A DNA stretch of 64,000 nt from an uncultured Carboxylicivirga sp. Its GTDB lineage: Bacteria > Bacteroidota > Bacteroidia > Bacteroidales > Marinilabiliaceae. Below are positions 18,017 to 27,262 of this stretch, in pieces; position 1 is the first letter of the stretch, and each line of letters begins with the position of its first letter. The notes beneath the pieces are model-generated. The model was not told the DNA's origin. It saw nothing but the letters and a program-made list of their open reading frames with translations, and made no database searches. A program made the translations under genes and the position numbers. The DNA is taken from NCBI RefSeq assembly GCF_963674565.1, contig NZ_OY771430.1:4588001-4652000 (forward strand), read 5' to 3'.

Positions 18017-19774
18017 ATGTTCAAAATGAAAGCTTACTCAATAGTCATTGTCGGAATTGTCTTTTTAACTCTTATTGTATCTACAAAGGCTTTCGCTCAA
18101 TCCACAAATAGTAATGTTAAAAATCCAATTGATTACTTCAACAATAGGAGTAAAGCAGTTGATTTAGCAATGCTTGGAGAATGGAAAGAGGTAATTCCTC
18201 TATTGGAGGAGCTTACTGTGCAATATCAAAATGATTGTGATTTATTCTATCTACTTGGGCTTTCATACTATCAAACCGAACAATATCAAAAATCTATTCC
18301 AGCCTTGAAAAAAACATTGGAATGTGGAGGAACCATCCTAAGCAACATACCATCAGGTTCAGCTCCATCAAATGACATAATGATAAAAATATCAAAAGCA
18401 TACGCCTTAGACGGCGATAAGGCGAATTCAATGCTATGGTTGCAAAAAGGGCTTGCTTCTCGCTATGATGAAAAGCCATTTTTGAAAGGTGATCCTGCAT
18501 TTAAAGCTTTTTATGAGGATAACGATTTCCGTAAGCTGTTTGGTTATTGTGATGATGTGGATTTAACCAGAGAAGAAGCATGGCGTTGCGATATAAACTA
18601 TTTAAAAGAACGAATGCTTGAGTTACATTATAACTCTTCCCATTTTGCACTTGAAACTTCGTTTGATAATATGATACTGAGCCTAAAATCTAGGATAGAT
18701 TCATTATCTGATCAGCAAATAGTTGTTGAATTAATGAAGCTTTTCGGGAGCCTGGGCAATGGTCATAATTTAATTATTCCAACATCACCGAAAAATAGCT
18801 CATTAAAACGGCTTCCGATTCAATTATATAAGTTTGATGATGGAGTGTTTATAGTTAACGCAGAAGAAGACTTTAAGCAATGGATTGGTTATGAAGTAGA
18901 ATATATCGAAGGTACACCAATTGAAGAAGCATTAAATAAAACAAATGCGGTGAACCCCAGGGATAACGATATGCAAACACTTTGGTTAGGCCCTTACTAT
19001 TTGGGATTACCAGACGTACTTGAAGGCTTAGGAATTATAAAATCCGCCCAACAAGTAGTAATAACTTTAAGCGATTCCAAAGGAGCGCCTCAAGAAGTAA
19101 CAATGAATCCCATAGACTGGAACTTTTCCGGTTTCCCAAAATTGCCTCAACTACTGAAGAAAACACAACCTTTGTTTTTATCAAAAATAAATAATCCTTA
19201 TTGGTATAAATTATTGGAGGATGATAACATCATCTATATTCAATTTAATACAGTTACAAATAAGGAAGACCAATCTCTTGAGGATTTCACTTTCGAAGTG
19301 AGCAATAAGATTACACAAAGAAAAACTCAACATTTGATTTTAGATTTAAGACGTAACCAAGGAGGTGACGGCTCATTACTACCCCCATTAATAAAAATGA
19401 TCAACAATTTTGAAGTATTGAACCCAACAGGTGAAATTTTTGTGATGATAGGACGCGAAACCTTTTCTGCAGGACATAACTTATTAACGGAAATCACTAA
19501 AAATGCAGATCCAATTCTTGTAGGCGAACCTAGTGGATCAAAGCCCAACCATATTGGAGAAGCAGGATGGTTTCAATTACCATATTCCGGATTAATGGGG
19601 TTGATTTCCACTCAATTCCATCAGGATTCAAAAGCTGAGGACAATCGCAAATGGATTGCTCCTCATATCCCTGTTAGTTTATCATCGAAAGATTATTTTA
19701 ACGGAAATGATAAGGCATTAAATGTGATAATAGAAGTGATTAAAACTTCTACAAAAGAAAACTGTACTAAATAA
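18017..19774 (+). CDS. Secreted TPR plus S41-family (tail-specific protease-like) peptidase
   Basis: A 585-aa exported protein with a signal peptide ending near KAFAQ. TPR-like helices (residues about 35-150, LGEWKEVIPLLEEL, DLFYLLGLSYYQ) precede a C-terminal S41 peptidase domain. The domain shows HLILDLRRNQGGDG, then GRETFSAGHNLL, where Ser is the expected nucleophile, and GEPSGSKPNHIGE. Homologues in Bacteroidota are periplasmic or outer-membrane-associated proteases of unknown substrate. A PDZ domain is not evident. The next gene starts 1 bp after the stop, so the S41 peptidase and the serine hydrolase form an operon. An ATG three codons in (18026) is an equally possible start. Confidence 0.82.
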   Translation: MFKMKAYSIVIVGIVFLTLIVSTKAFAQSTNSNVKNPIDYFNNRSKAVDLAMLGEWKEVIPLLEELTVQYQNDCDLFYLLGLSYYQTEQYQKSIPALKKTLECGGTILSNIPSGSAPSNDIMIKISKAYALDGDKANSMLWLQKGLASRYDEKPFLKGDPAFKAFYEDNDFRKLFGYCDDVDLTREEAWRCDINYLKERMLELHYNSSHFALETSFDNMILSLKSRIDSLSDQQIVVELMKLFGSLGNGHNLIIPTSPKNSSLKRLPIQLYKFDDGVFIVNAEEDFKQWIGYEVEYIEGTPIEEALNKTNAVNPRDNDMQTLWLGPYYLGLPDVLEGLGIIKSAQQVVITLSDSKGAPQEVTMNPIDWNFSGFPKLPQLLKKTQPLFLSKINNPYWYKLLEDDNIIYIQFNTVTNKEDQSLEDFTFEVSNKITQRKTQHLILDLRRNQGGDGSLLPPLIKMINNFEVLNPTGEIFVMIGRETFSAGHNLLTEITKNADPILVGEPSGSKPNHIGEAGWFQLPYSGLMGLISTQFHQDSKAEDNRKWIAPHIPVSLSSKDYFNGNDKALNVIIEVIKTSTKENCTK

Positions 19775-19775
19775 A

Positions 19776-20813
19776 ATGGGAATGAAACATACCAAACAGA
19801 TATTTAGAGTAGTATTATTGCTAGGTACGGCAATTTCCTTGTTTTTTGTTCCATGGTTATTGGTAAAAGCCTGGATACTTCCGCTGCCTGCTACCATTCA
19901 GGCACAAGTAGATGAAGCCATTGGCCATGGCTTTGACGGAATGATTGTTTATATAGACCAGGCCGGCAAACCGCCTCAGTACTTTGCCGGCGGTTGGCAC
20001 AATCGGGAAGCAAAGATACCTGCCAATCCATATGCATTATTTAAAATTGCCAGCATTAGTAAGCTATATGATGCAGTAGCTGTCACCAAATTAGTAAGTG
20101 ACGGACGGCTTTCGCTGGACAAAACCATAGCCGATTATTTACCAGAACTTGTGGGAAGAATCGAAAACACAGATAAAATTACTTTAAGGTTGATGATACA
20201 ACACAGAAGTGGCATTCCCAATTTTACTGACGCTCCTAATTTTTGGGCTAATCCAACCAGGACCTATGAAGAAAGTCTGGCATTGATACTGGATCAGCCA
20301 GCCAACTTTAAACCTGGTGATGACTACGAATATTGTAATACCAACTATCTTTTAATTAATAAGATAATGGATGATGCACTAGGTTATAGCAACTTTCAAT
20401 TCATTCAGGAAGAAATTCTAAGGCCATTACATCTTAACCATACTTTCAGTTCGCTCAATGAAGTTGATCTGGAGGATGTGATGAGTGGCTATCATATTGG
20501 GCATCCCTTTGATTTAAAGGCCGACGAACATGGCATGTTAGCCACCGCTGAAGACGTGGGCACTTTTGTGCGGGCATTAAATGAAGGGACATTGTTTGCA
20601 CCGGGGGAACAGGAAATATATTCTTCTGTTTATAAGTATGAACATGCAGGTTGGGTTCCGGGATACCAAAGTTTTGCAAAATACCACAAAGATCTGGATG
20701 CTGTCATTGTTGAATTTTATAGTACAACCGACCCTAAACTCTACAATTGGAATTTGTCAGAAATCATCAACAATAGAATTGTTAAAATTCTGAAGAAGCA
20801 AAAAAGCTTTTAA
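19776..20813 (+). CDS. Beta-lactamase/penicillin-binding-like serine hydrolase
   Basis: A 345-aa enzyme with an N-terminal membrane anchor or signal (residues 8-32). The class C beta-lactamase fold shows the SxxK nucleophile motif in FKIASISKLYDAVAV and the YxN motif in DYEYCNTNYLL, with MIQHRSGIPNF between. The third motif is likely HAGWVPGYQS. Relatives are D-peptidases, esterases or lactamases acting in the periplasm; sequence does not choose between them. It is translationally close to the S41 peptidase gene (1-bp gap) and 32 bp from the thioredoxin-like gene, so these three are probably one transcript. Confidence 0.88.
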   Translation: MGMKHTKQIFRVVLLLGTAISLFFVPWLLVKAWILPLPATIQAQVDEAIGHGFDGMIVYIDQAGKPPQYFAGGWHNREAKIPANPYALFKIASISKLYDAVAVTKLVSDGRLSLDKTIADYLPELVGRIENTDKITLRLMIQHRSGIPNFTDAPNFWANPTRTYEESLALILDQPANFKPGDDYEYCNTNYLLINKIMDDALGYSNFQFIQEEILRPLHLNHTFSSLNEVDLEDVMSGYHIGHPFDLKADEHGMLATAEDVGTFVRALNEGTLFAPGEQEIYSSVYKYEHAGWVPGYQSFAKYHKDLDAVIVEFYSTTDPKLYNWNLSEIINNRIVKILKKQKSF

Positions 20814-20845
20814 CTGCATGTAAATATTTAAACCCAATCTACACT

Positions 20846-21349
20846 ATGAATAAAACAGATAATCAAGCTTCGATTTTATCAAGCAACCCTCCTAAAAGTA
20901 ATAAAACGAAGTCTCATCGATTTTGGCAATGGTTCTGGCTTACATTTCTGGTGGTTTCTCTGGCTTATGCAGGGTATTCATTTTATGCACCTTCCAATGA
21001 TGTTATCTGGGCTGACGATATTGTCTCTGCTCGCGAACTTGCCAACAATTCCGATAAAAACATGCTACTGTTTTTTACCGGGGAGTGGTGCTCGCCATGC
21101 AGGATTATGAAGCGTGAAGTTTTTGCCGATGAGGAAGTGATGAAGGCCATCAATTCACGGGTTATACCGGTAATGATTGATATTGATGATCCCAATGCAC
21201 AGGAGGTTGTTAAGCTTTATAACGTTGGTGGTACCCCGGTAACAATTTTTACTAATCCGAAGGGGAAAGTACTTGATTACGCTGTTGGAAAGATCGGGAA
21301 AACAAAGTTTCTTGAAATGCTTGAAAAATTGGGTGCGGCGGGTTCCTAA
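20846..21349 (+). CDS. Membrane-anchored thioredoxin-family protein
   Basis: A 167-aa protein. A single membrane helix (about residues 30-48, FWLTFLVVSLAYAGYSF) places a thioredoxin domain outside the cytosolic membrane face. The redox motif is WCSPC in FFTGEWCSPCRIMKREVF, with the cis-Pro in GGTPVTIF. It resembles the DUF255/thioredoxin_7-like reductants that act on periplasmic disulfides. The start is preceded by TTTAAACCCAATCT, loosely similar to the TTAACCCAA motif of upstream promoters, so it may have a promoter of its own in addition to read-through from the hydrolase gene. Confidence 0.88.
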   Translation: MNKTDNQASILSSNPPKSNKTKSHRFWQWFWLTFLVVSLAYAGYSFYAPSNDVIWADDIVSARELANNSDKNMLLFFTGEWCSPCRIMKREVFADEEVMKAINSRVIPVMIDIDDPNAQEVVKLYNVGGTPVTIFTNPKGKVLDYAVGKIGKTKFLEMLEKLGAAGS

Positions 21350-21571
21350 ATCTTAATGGAACGGTCAAAATATTCTGAAACTAATTGGTGTTCAGTTGGC
21401 AATCTAAGGTTGATTATTTTAGATTACACTTAGTATTTGTTAATTGGAAAGGAATTTCAATAGTTTGCGTAAGAGCTGACTCTTCAAAATGTCTGGTCTT
21501 TTAGAGTTAATTCCGGGTTAAACAAGTTGAAAAAATTTAAGAGAAGTAGAACATTATAAATATTTATCGAT

Positions 21572-22162
21572 ATGAAAACTCAAGGTGTAACGTTCTTGGT
21601 ACTATTAATATTAGGTGCTTGTACTGGCCCAAAAGAGTTTGATATGACTTCACAACCAACTCTGGATGATTATCAAGTGGGTGAAAAATGGGTTTGGAAA
21701 TATAAAGGAGTAACGACAGAAGGAGAAGTACGCTCAGACGGAGTCGATGCCAGGGAAATAGTCAGTGTTGACGGAGTTTTAGGCATGACCATCGGAAATG
21801 ATACCATTCACCTTGCAGACATTGTGAAGCCGGAAGAAAGCGAAACACCTAAGTATGCCTGGCCTCTGAAAGTGGGTAAAAAGTGGAAATTTGAAACCAA
21901 TTGGAAAAGTGAAGACGGTACAACGGGAAGTCAAAGTCAGGATGCTGAGGTATTATCATACCGGGAAGAAACGGTAGAAGCAGGCACATTTATGGCCTAC
22001 ACGATTAAATACACAGGTAAAATCTCGAATTCGAGAGGATATAGCGCAAATGAAGAAGAGATTTGGCTGTATGCCCCGGCATTAAAAACCTTTATTAAGC
22101 TTAAACAGACCCAAGGTGATTTTACCTATGTCGAGGAGCTAATCGAATATTCAAAACCATAA
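21572..22162 (+). CDS. Hypothetical lipoprotein
   Basis: A 196-aa protein with a type II signal peptide and lipobox LGAC (Cys17). The mature part is beta-rich and acidic, with repeated WxW/K-type strands (VGEKWVWKYKG, VGKKWKFETNW) and VEAGTFMAYTIKYTG. This pattern resembles small beta-barrel or beta-sandwich envelope proteins. I do not recognise the family. It is preceded by a 222-bp spacer and is convergent with the Crp/Fnr gene, 25 bp from its stop. Export to the outer membrane is likely; the role is unknown. Confidence 0.75.
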   Translation: MKTQGVTFLVLLILGACTGPKEFDMTSQPTLDDYQVGEKWVWKYKGVTTEGEVRSDGVDAREIVSVDGVLGMTIGNDTIHLADIVKPEESETPKYAWPLKVGKKWKFETNWKSEDGTTGSQSQDAEVLSYREETVEAGTFMAYTIKYTGKISNSRGYSANEEEIWLYAPALKTFIKLKQTQGDFTYVEELIEYSKP

Positions 22163-22187
22163 TAAAAGAGCATTTGTGAACCTCATA

Positions 22188-22769
22188 TTAATCCAGTTCA
22201 GAGGCAATACGTTTTCTGATTCGACTTAACGATTCCGGTTTTACGCCTATATAACTTGCCAGATGGTATTGAGGTATGCGTTGGAACAAATCGGGTCTTG
22301 ACTTCATGAGTTTCAGGTAACGTTGCTCAGGGGAATCAGTATAGTAGGAAGCTAATGCTTCTCTTTGCTCTGCAAAGGCTGCTTCCATGATGGTTCTGGA
22401 AATCGTTTCAAATCGGGGAAATCGTTTGAAAAGAGCCTGACCTTGCTGCTCATCTCCTTCAACAACTAAAGTATCTTCAACACAAACCCAATTATGCTTA
22501 GCTGCATTTTGTGGAGTGAAGCTATTCAATGAAATGGCCCATTGTTCTTCAGTAAAGAAATTGGTCGTTTTCTCTTCACCATCTTTCAGGATGTATTCTC
22601 TCACACAGCCTTCCAATATAAAATAGGTTTTGGATGAAAATTGTCCTTCTTGTATGAGGAAATCACCCTTCTTGAATCTTTTGGTTTGCATGCTTTCAGC
22701 AATGGCATCAGCTTCTTCTTTTGAAAGTGGAGATATTCTTGAAAAATAGTCTACAAATTTATTTTTCAT
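22188..22769 (-). CDS. Crp/Fnr-family cyclic-nucleotide-binding-domain regulator
   Basis: A 193-aa protein. The N-terminal cNMP-binding beta-barrel (residues about 15-125; FKKGDFLIQEGQFSSKTYFILEG) is followed by a long dimerisation helix and a C-terminal HTH (ASYIGVKPESLSRIRKRI). The phosphate-binding cassette is not clearly canonical, so the ligand may not be cAMP. Such short Bacteroidota Crp-like proteins are common single-gene regulators. The upstream spacer contains a perfect 8-bp palindrome that may be an autoregulatory site. Targets in this window are unknown. Confidence 0.87.
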   Translation of the reverse strand: MKNKFVDYFSRISPLSKEEADAIAESMQTKRFKKGDFLIQEGQFSSKTYFILEGCVREYILKDGEEKTTNFFTEEQWAISLNSFTPQNAAKHNWVCVEDTLVVEGDEQQGQALFKRFPRFETISRTIMEAAFAEQREALASYYTDSPEQRYLKLMKSRPDLFQRIPQYHLASYIGVKPESLSRIRKRIASELD

Positions 22770-22861
22770 AGGTTCATTCTTAGATGTTATTTATCACATT
22801 TATATCTTCTCGAGTTACCTTCAGATAAAAAGGCCGTTTGCTGTATCTGTAAACCCAGCAA

Positions 22862-22880
22862 AACTGTCTTGTAGACAGTT
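22862..22880. promoter_or_regulatory. Perfect 8-bp inverted repeat upstream of the Crp/Fnr gene
   Basis: AACTGTCT-TGT-AGACAGTT lies 93 bp upstream of the start codon. It is either a regulator site or a transcript hairpin. No T-run follows, so it is not a normal terminator. Confidence 0.4.
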
Positions 22881-23050
22881 AATTTATTAAATTTGTTTTA
22901 ATAATATATTCTTTAATCCTGTTATCAAATCTTGGATCCTTTCCTATTGAGCGGTTCTGAGGCAATTCAAAGAGAATTTTAAAATCTAAAGCCTGATGCG
23001 TACAAACCCAATCTTAGGAGTTTGAAAGAATAGAATTCACCTAGTTAAAA

Positions 23051-23971
23051 TTATTTAATTAGGTCTTTCAAATATTTCTCTGTAAAATATACAACTCCTT
23101 TAGTATTCAAATGATGGTTGTCGTTATAAAGATCTGGTTTTAATATTGTTTCAGAAGCATCAAAAAAATCAACATTAGGATATTTCAATTTCATATTCAT
23201 AGCAAAATCATATGTAGATTGGTGTCCTCTCCACTTCCCAAAAAGGGCAGGAGGTATTAAAAAAACTACCCTTGTATTATTTGATTCTGCTAATAATATT
23301 GTCTGTTCAATAACTTTTTTGGATTCAATAAAACGTTTATAATTTAATGAGGAACCTGAATAAGCCAAATTCTGACCCTTCTCCACAATTTCAAGATCAA
23401 TACTATCTAATGAATTATCCAATCTTTCTAAAGTAAAAGGTTTAGTAAGTAGCCATTTAGGGTGAAGTTTATATTGTAAATAAGACATGATTCTGGCATT
23501 CTTATTTTCACTATCAAAGGATAAATATTTAATCAAAAAAGGGAATTCAAAGACTTCATTTTTAAAAGTGTTTGAAGCGATTGGTAATGTTTCAGAAAAT
23601 AGCATCGGTGGACTTAAAACATAAATAATTTTTGAGGCACTATTTCCTTTGTAATAAAAATAATCCAGATAAAATAATTGTTCTTTTACACCACAACTTC
23701 CTTCTCCCTGGGCAATATTCGCAATTTTAGAATCTAATATTTTTTCTAATCTTTCTTGATTTTTATGCCTGGTAAAGTTTCTGGCATGAGAAATACCCAT
23801 AAATAATATGTCATATTTCTTATTTTTAGTTAACCATAGCGTATTACTTTCTGTTGTATAATTATTGAATCCTTTATTTTTAACGTACGCTGAAGATATT
23901 ACTAAAAGCGAAAGTGTAGTGATTAAGAATATTAAACTGATACCTATAAATTGCGTTATAAATTTTTTCAT
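23051..23971 (-). CDS. SGNH-hydrolase-like membrane-anchored protein, partner of the MBOAT
   Basis: A 306-aa protein with one N-terminal membrane helix (residues 7-30) and an extracytoplasmic domain. FMGISHARNF resembles the GxSH-type Ser block and NDNHHLNTKGVVYF the DxxH block of SGNH/GDSL fold proteins, as in the AlgX/AlgJ and DltD-type partners of MBOAT acyltransferases. It follows the MBOAT gene with a 3-bp gap. The likely role is to take the acyl group from the MBOAT protein and place it on an extracellular polysaccharide or other polymer. The polymer is not identified here and no polysaccharide synthase lies nearby. Confidence 0.75.
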   Translation of the reverse strand: MKKFITQFIGISLIFLITTLSLLVISSAYVKNKGFNNYTTESNTLWLTKNKKYDILFMGISHARNFTRHKNQERLEKILDSKIANIAQGEGSCGVKEQLFYLDYFYYKGNSASKIIYVLSPPMLFSETLPIASNTFKNEVFEFPFLIKYLSFDSENKNARIMSYLQYKLHPKWLLTKPFTLERLDNSLDSIDLEIVEKGQNLAYSGSSLNYKRFIESKKVIEQTILLAESNNTRVVFLIPPALFGKWRGHQSTYDFAMNMKLKYPNVDFFDASETILKPDLYNDNHHLNTKGVVYFTEKYLKDLIK

Positions 23972-23974
23972 CGA

Positions 23975-25435
23975 TTAAAAAGCAAAATAAATAAACTCTG
24001 TTTCATTAAAATTGCCAAATACAAAGATTACCATTCCAATTAATATGTATATACTCCAACGGATGGTTCTTCTTTTGCTGAAAGATGAGATCTTTTCCAA
24101 TGCATATTTGCCATCTCGTCCTAACCATTCAACTATTATAAAAGCAGTAATTAAAAATAATAATTGAAGAAGTAATAAGGTTGTCGTATTGGGAACCTTA
24201 GGAAATAAAAACAAAGAGGAGGAAAAAATACCAGAGATATAAGTAAACGAATGGTGAATATTTTCTGCTCTAAAAAATATCCAACCAAGTAAAACTAATC
24301 CAAAAGTTAAGAGCATTTGAAAGAACTCTTTAATAGTAGGTAATATTCTGTCCTTTGCTACAGTATCTATATTTTTTCTGTTGTTCTTGGTTAAAAGAAG
24401 TGGCAAAAAGTAAAGAGCATTAATTGCTCCCCATAGAATAAATGTCCAGTTTGCTCCATGCCAAAATCCACTTACTAAAAAGATAATAAATGTATTGCGA
24501 ATGATCATTGACCTGCTTCCTCTACTTCCTCCGAGCGGGATATATAAATAATCGCGAAACCATGTAGTAAGGGAAATATGCCACTTTCTCCAGAATTCTG
24601 CTATGTCCCTTGAGAAGTAAGGAAAATTAAAATTTTGCATTAAATCAAATCCAAATAGTCGTGCTGATCCAATTGCAATGTCTGAGTATCCAGAAAAGTC
24701 TCCATAAATTTGAAAAGTAAAAAAGAATGCACCTAAAACTAAAGTGCTGCCACTCATATCTGCAGAATTATTAAATATCTCATTAGCTAATTCTGCGCAG
24801 TTATCAGCTATGACTATCTTTTTTAGTAATCCCCACAATATTTGACGCGTTCCATCAACAGCTTTTGAATAGTTAAAAGTACGTTTGGAATAGAATTGTG
24901 GAAGTAAATGCAAAGCTCTTTCAATTGGACCTGCGACAAGTTGAGGGAAAAAACTTACAAAAGCAGCGAATGCAATAAAATCCTTGGTTGGTTCAAGTTT
25001 CCTTTTATATACATCAATTGAATAACTGAGTGTTTGAAAGGTGTAAAAACTAATTCCAACAGGTAAAATAATATTTAGAGAATTAGCTTTAATGGGCATT
25101 CCAAAGAATGAAAACGCTTGTACAAAATTATCAAGGAAAAAATTATAATATTTGAAGAAACCTAAAAATCCAAGATTAACCAAAATACTTGTCCAAAGTA
25201 AAAGTTTACGTTTAGTTTGATGGGTTTGATTCTTCAGAAGTATGCCAACAGTGAAATCTACAATGGTGCTAAAAAGAATTAATAACAGAAATTTCCAGTT
25301 CCACCATCCATAAAAGATATAACTTGATACAACTATTAAAAAGTTTTGAATTTTTATATTTCTATTGGTTACAAACCAATAAAGAATGAATACTATCGGT
25401 AAGAAAATAGCAAAGTCTAAGGAGTTAAATAGCAT
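23975..25435 (-). CDS. MBOAT family membrane O-acyltransferase (AlgI/DltB-like)
   Basis: A 486-aa inner-membrane protein with ten or more helices. The MBOAT signature includes the catalytic His in FLVSGFWHGANWTFILWG and the preceding FPYFSRDIAEFWRKWHISLTTWF segment, standard for AlgI-type acyltransferases. It moves an acyl group (often acetyl) across the membrane for O-acylation of a secreted glycan. The SGNH-like gene next to it completes a two-protein module. The 270-bp spacer upstream has no clear promoter box. Length and motifs are those of a complete enzyme. Confidence 0.92.
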   Translation of the reverse strand: MLFNSLDFAIFLPIVFILYWFVTNRNIKIQNFLIVVSSYIFYGWWNWKFLLLILFSTIVDFTVGILLKNQTHQTKRKLLLWTSILVNLGFLGFFKYYNFFLDNFVQAFSFFGMPIKANSLNIILPVGISFYTFQTLSYSIDVYKRKLEPTKDFIAFAAFVSFFPQLVAGPIERALHLLPQFYSKRTFNYSKAVDGTRQILWGLLKKIVIADNCAELANEIFNNSADMSGSTLVLGAFFFTFQIYGDFSGYSDIAIGSARLFGFDLMQNFNFPYFSRDIAEFWRKWHISLTTWFRDYLYIPLGGSRGSRSMIIRNTFIIFLVSGFWHGANWTFILWGAINALYFLPLLLTKNNRKNIDTVAKDRILPTIKEFFQMLLTFGLVLLGWIFFRAENIHHSFTYISGIFSSSLFLFPKVPNTTTLLLLQLLFLITAFIIVEWLGRDGKYALEKISSFSKRRTIRWSIYILIGMVIFVFGNFNETEFIYFAF

Positions 25436-25601
25436 TTATGTGTTTATAAATCAGATGGATATTTTAAAAATGGCTTTTCAGTAGCTTGGAATAAATTACA
25501 ATGGCAAAAACAAATTTATAAATTAAATAATCAAACTTAGTCATGAATTAAAAGTACAAAATTTTTAATACCATGTCAGTTGTACTAGAACTATCCAAAC
25601 A

Positions 25602-25647
25602 ACTTGTTAGTGATCAAAAGCTTGCATAGAGGTAATTTATAACAAGT
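25602..25647. other. Inverted repeat ACTTGTTA / TAACAAGT in the spacer before the MBOAT operon
   Basis: Two perfect 8-bp arms (25602-25609 and 25640-25647) are separated by 30 bp. It may be an operator, or a badly decayed member of the attC-like elements found further right. Confidence 0.25.
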
Positions 25648-25707
25648 AATTTACGCTTCAGGTCGCTATATTTCTGCTTGACTCATCCAATTTGTATTGG
25701 CTTATTT

Positions 25708-27159
25708 TTACCAACCATAAGCCACAATCTTATTGTTTTCATTGAATTGCAGATCGAAACAGGGAGTTAAATCCACGATCTTTCCATCTTCTGATTTTAA
25801 AATTATATCATAACTCATATCCCCATATTCCAGAATGTGATTTAACTTATAGCCCACAAACTCCAATTGCATGTTTTTTATCCACATCTTGAATCTTTGT
25901 TCTCTTTCTTTATTCTCAACATGTTTAATGACGAAATCGTCAATATTTACTTCATCACTGTTCAAAATAATTTTAATGAATTGATTTATGATTTCAAGTT
26001 GTTTATTAGAAATGTCGTTACCAGTTAGTCTGATACTTTTCATTTTTGGTATGACAGGGGTATAGTTTTCATTGAATAACAATTGTTCTATTTCCCATGC
26101 TACGATTTGAGTATCGTATCTCAACTCATTTGTCATGTAGATTATTAATGTGTTTTCTTCGGGAAGCTGGATGAAATCAGCATAAAAAACACCATTAGAT
26201 CCATTATGTGCAATGATCTTTGTTTTCCTTTCACTATTAAAGATTGTCCATCCGTATGCATAATGTGATTCACCTGACTCATTTTCTTTTACATGAGGGA
26301 AAGTGAGTTGTTCAAAAGATTCTTCGGAAATGATTTTGTTTTCTTTCAACGCGATATACCATTTATAAAGATCAGATGGATTAGAAAGAATTCCTCCATT
26401 TCCTTTTAAGTGCCATGATATTTGGTTTGATTTTTCCCTCCATCTTATGAGATGGTTACCCCAATCTTCACCACATTTATAACCGTGAGCAATTTGAGTG
26501 GTATCCCATTTGGGTATGAGATAACCTGTATGCACCATTTCAGCTGGTTGAAAAAGGTTTTGTTGTAAATAAGTTTCATAATCTTTTCGTGTAACTTCTT
26601 CAATTATCATGGCTAAAAGACTATAGCCTACATTGGAATAACTATATTGTTTTCCGGGTTCAGATTCCAGGTTTGAGTTGTAAACTTCGTTTAAAAATGA
26701 TTCTTTCGATACAGGAACAAAATCAACACCATAACCAAGGTTTCCCACAATTCCTGAAGTGTGTGTTAATAATTGATGAATGGTAATATTTCTCTTGTCT
26801 TCAGGAATGTTCTCAAAGAATTTGGATATGGAATCATTTACAGATAATAGATCTTCTTCCTGTAATTTAAGTATTGCAGTTGCAGTAAATTGTTTCGTTA
26901 ATGAACCCGTTGTGAATATGGTTTCTTTTGTGACCGGAAGATTTTCACTCTTATCTCGTAGCCCTATGCCACCGTTATAGAGGATTTTTCCATTCTGCGC
27001 CACCAATATACTTGCTGAAAGTCCATTTGCGTTACACTCTTCAAAATAGTTTGTTAGCCAGTTTACCAAGGATTTGTCATCAATGGTTTTGGTTGTTTTA
27101 TTTTTACATGAAATACCTAAAGTTAGAAATACCACTATTACAAAAACGTATCTTTTCAT
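25708..27159 (-). CDS. Beta-lactamase-family serine hydrolase, lipoprotein
   Basis: A 483-aa protein with signal peptide and lipobox LGISC. The SxxK motif is in TTGSLTKQFTATAI and the YxN motif in YSYSNVGYSLLAMI, with LLTHTSGI between. HNGSNGVF takes the place of the third (HxG) motif. A C-terminal tail of about 120 aa after the catalytic domain (from YTPVIPKMKSIRL) is of unknown function and may bind a partner or substrate. Typical members are periplasmic D-aminopeptidases or esterases. It is the lowest-coordinate gene of the all-minus accessory region. Confidence 0.87.
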   Translation of the reverse strand: MKRYVFVIVVFLTLGISCKNKTTKTIDDKSLVNWLTNYFEECNANGLSASILVAQNGKILYNGGIGLRDKSENLPVTKETIFTTGSLTKQFTATAILKLQEEDLLSVNDSISKFFENIPEDKRNITIHQLLTHTSGIVGNLGYGVDFVPVSKESFLNEVYNSNLESEPGKQYSYSNVGYSLLAMIIEEVTRKDYETYLQQNLFQPAEMVHTGYLIPKWDTTQIAHGYKCGEDWGNHLIRWREKSNQISWHLKGNGGILSNPSDLYKWYIALKENKIISEESFEQLTFPHVKENESGESHYAYGWTIFNSERKTKIIAHNGSNGVFYADFIQLPEENTLIIYMTNELRYDTQIVAWEIEQLLFNENYTPVIPKMKSIRLTGNDISNKQLEIINQFIKIILNSDEVNIDDFVIKHVENKEREQRFKMWIKNMQLEFVGYKLNHILEYGDMSYDIILKSEDGKIVDLTPCFDLQFNENNKIVAYGW

Positions 27160-27181
27160 TGTTAGTCTTTATTTAGTACCC

Positions 27182-27262
27182 AAAACAGTTGAGCCGACAG
27201 ATAAGCATATAAATGCGTCAGACTTCACATAAACCAACCAACCTTTCTTCCAGCACTATTTC
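27182..27262 (-). repeat. attC-like element E1 (degenerate)
   Basis: The right half, ATAAACCAACCAACCTTTCTTCCAGC in + orientation, follows the pattern of the sharper elements further right, with many changes; the left arm is decayed. The TAG stop of the esterase gene lies inside it. Confidence 0.45.
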
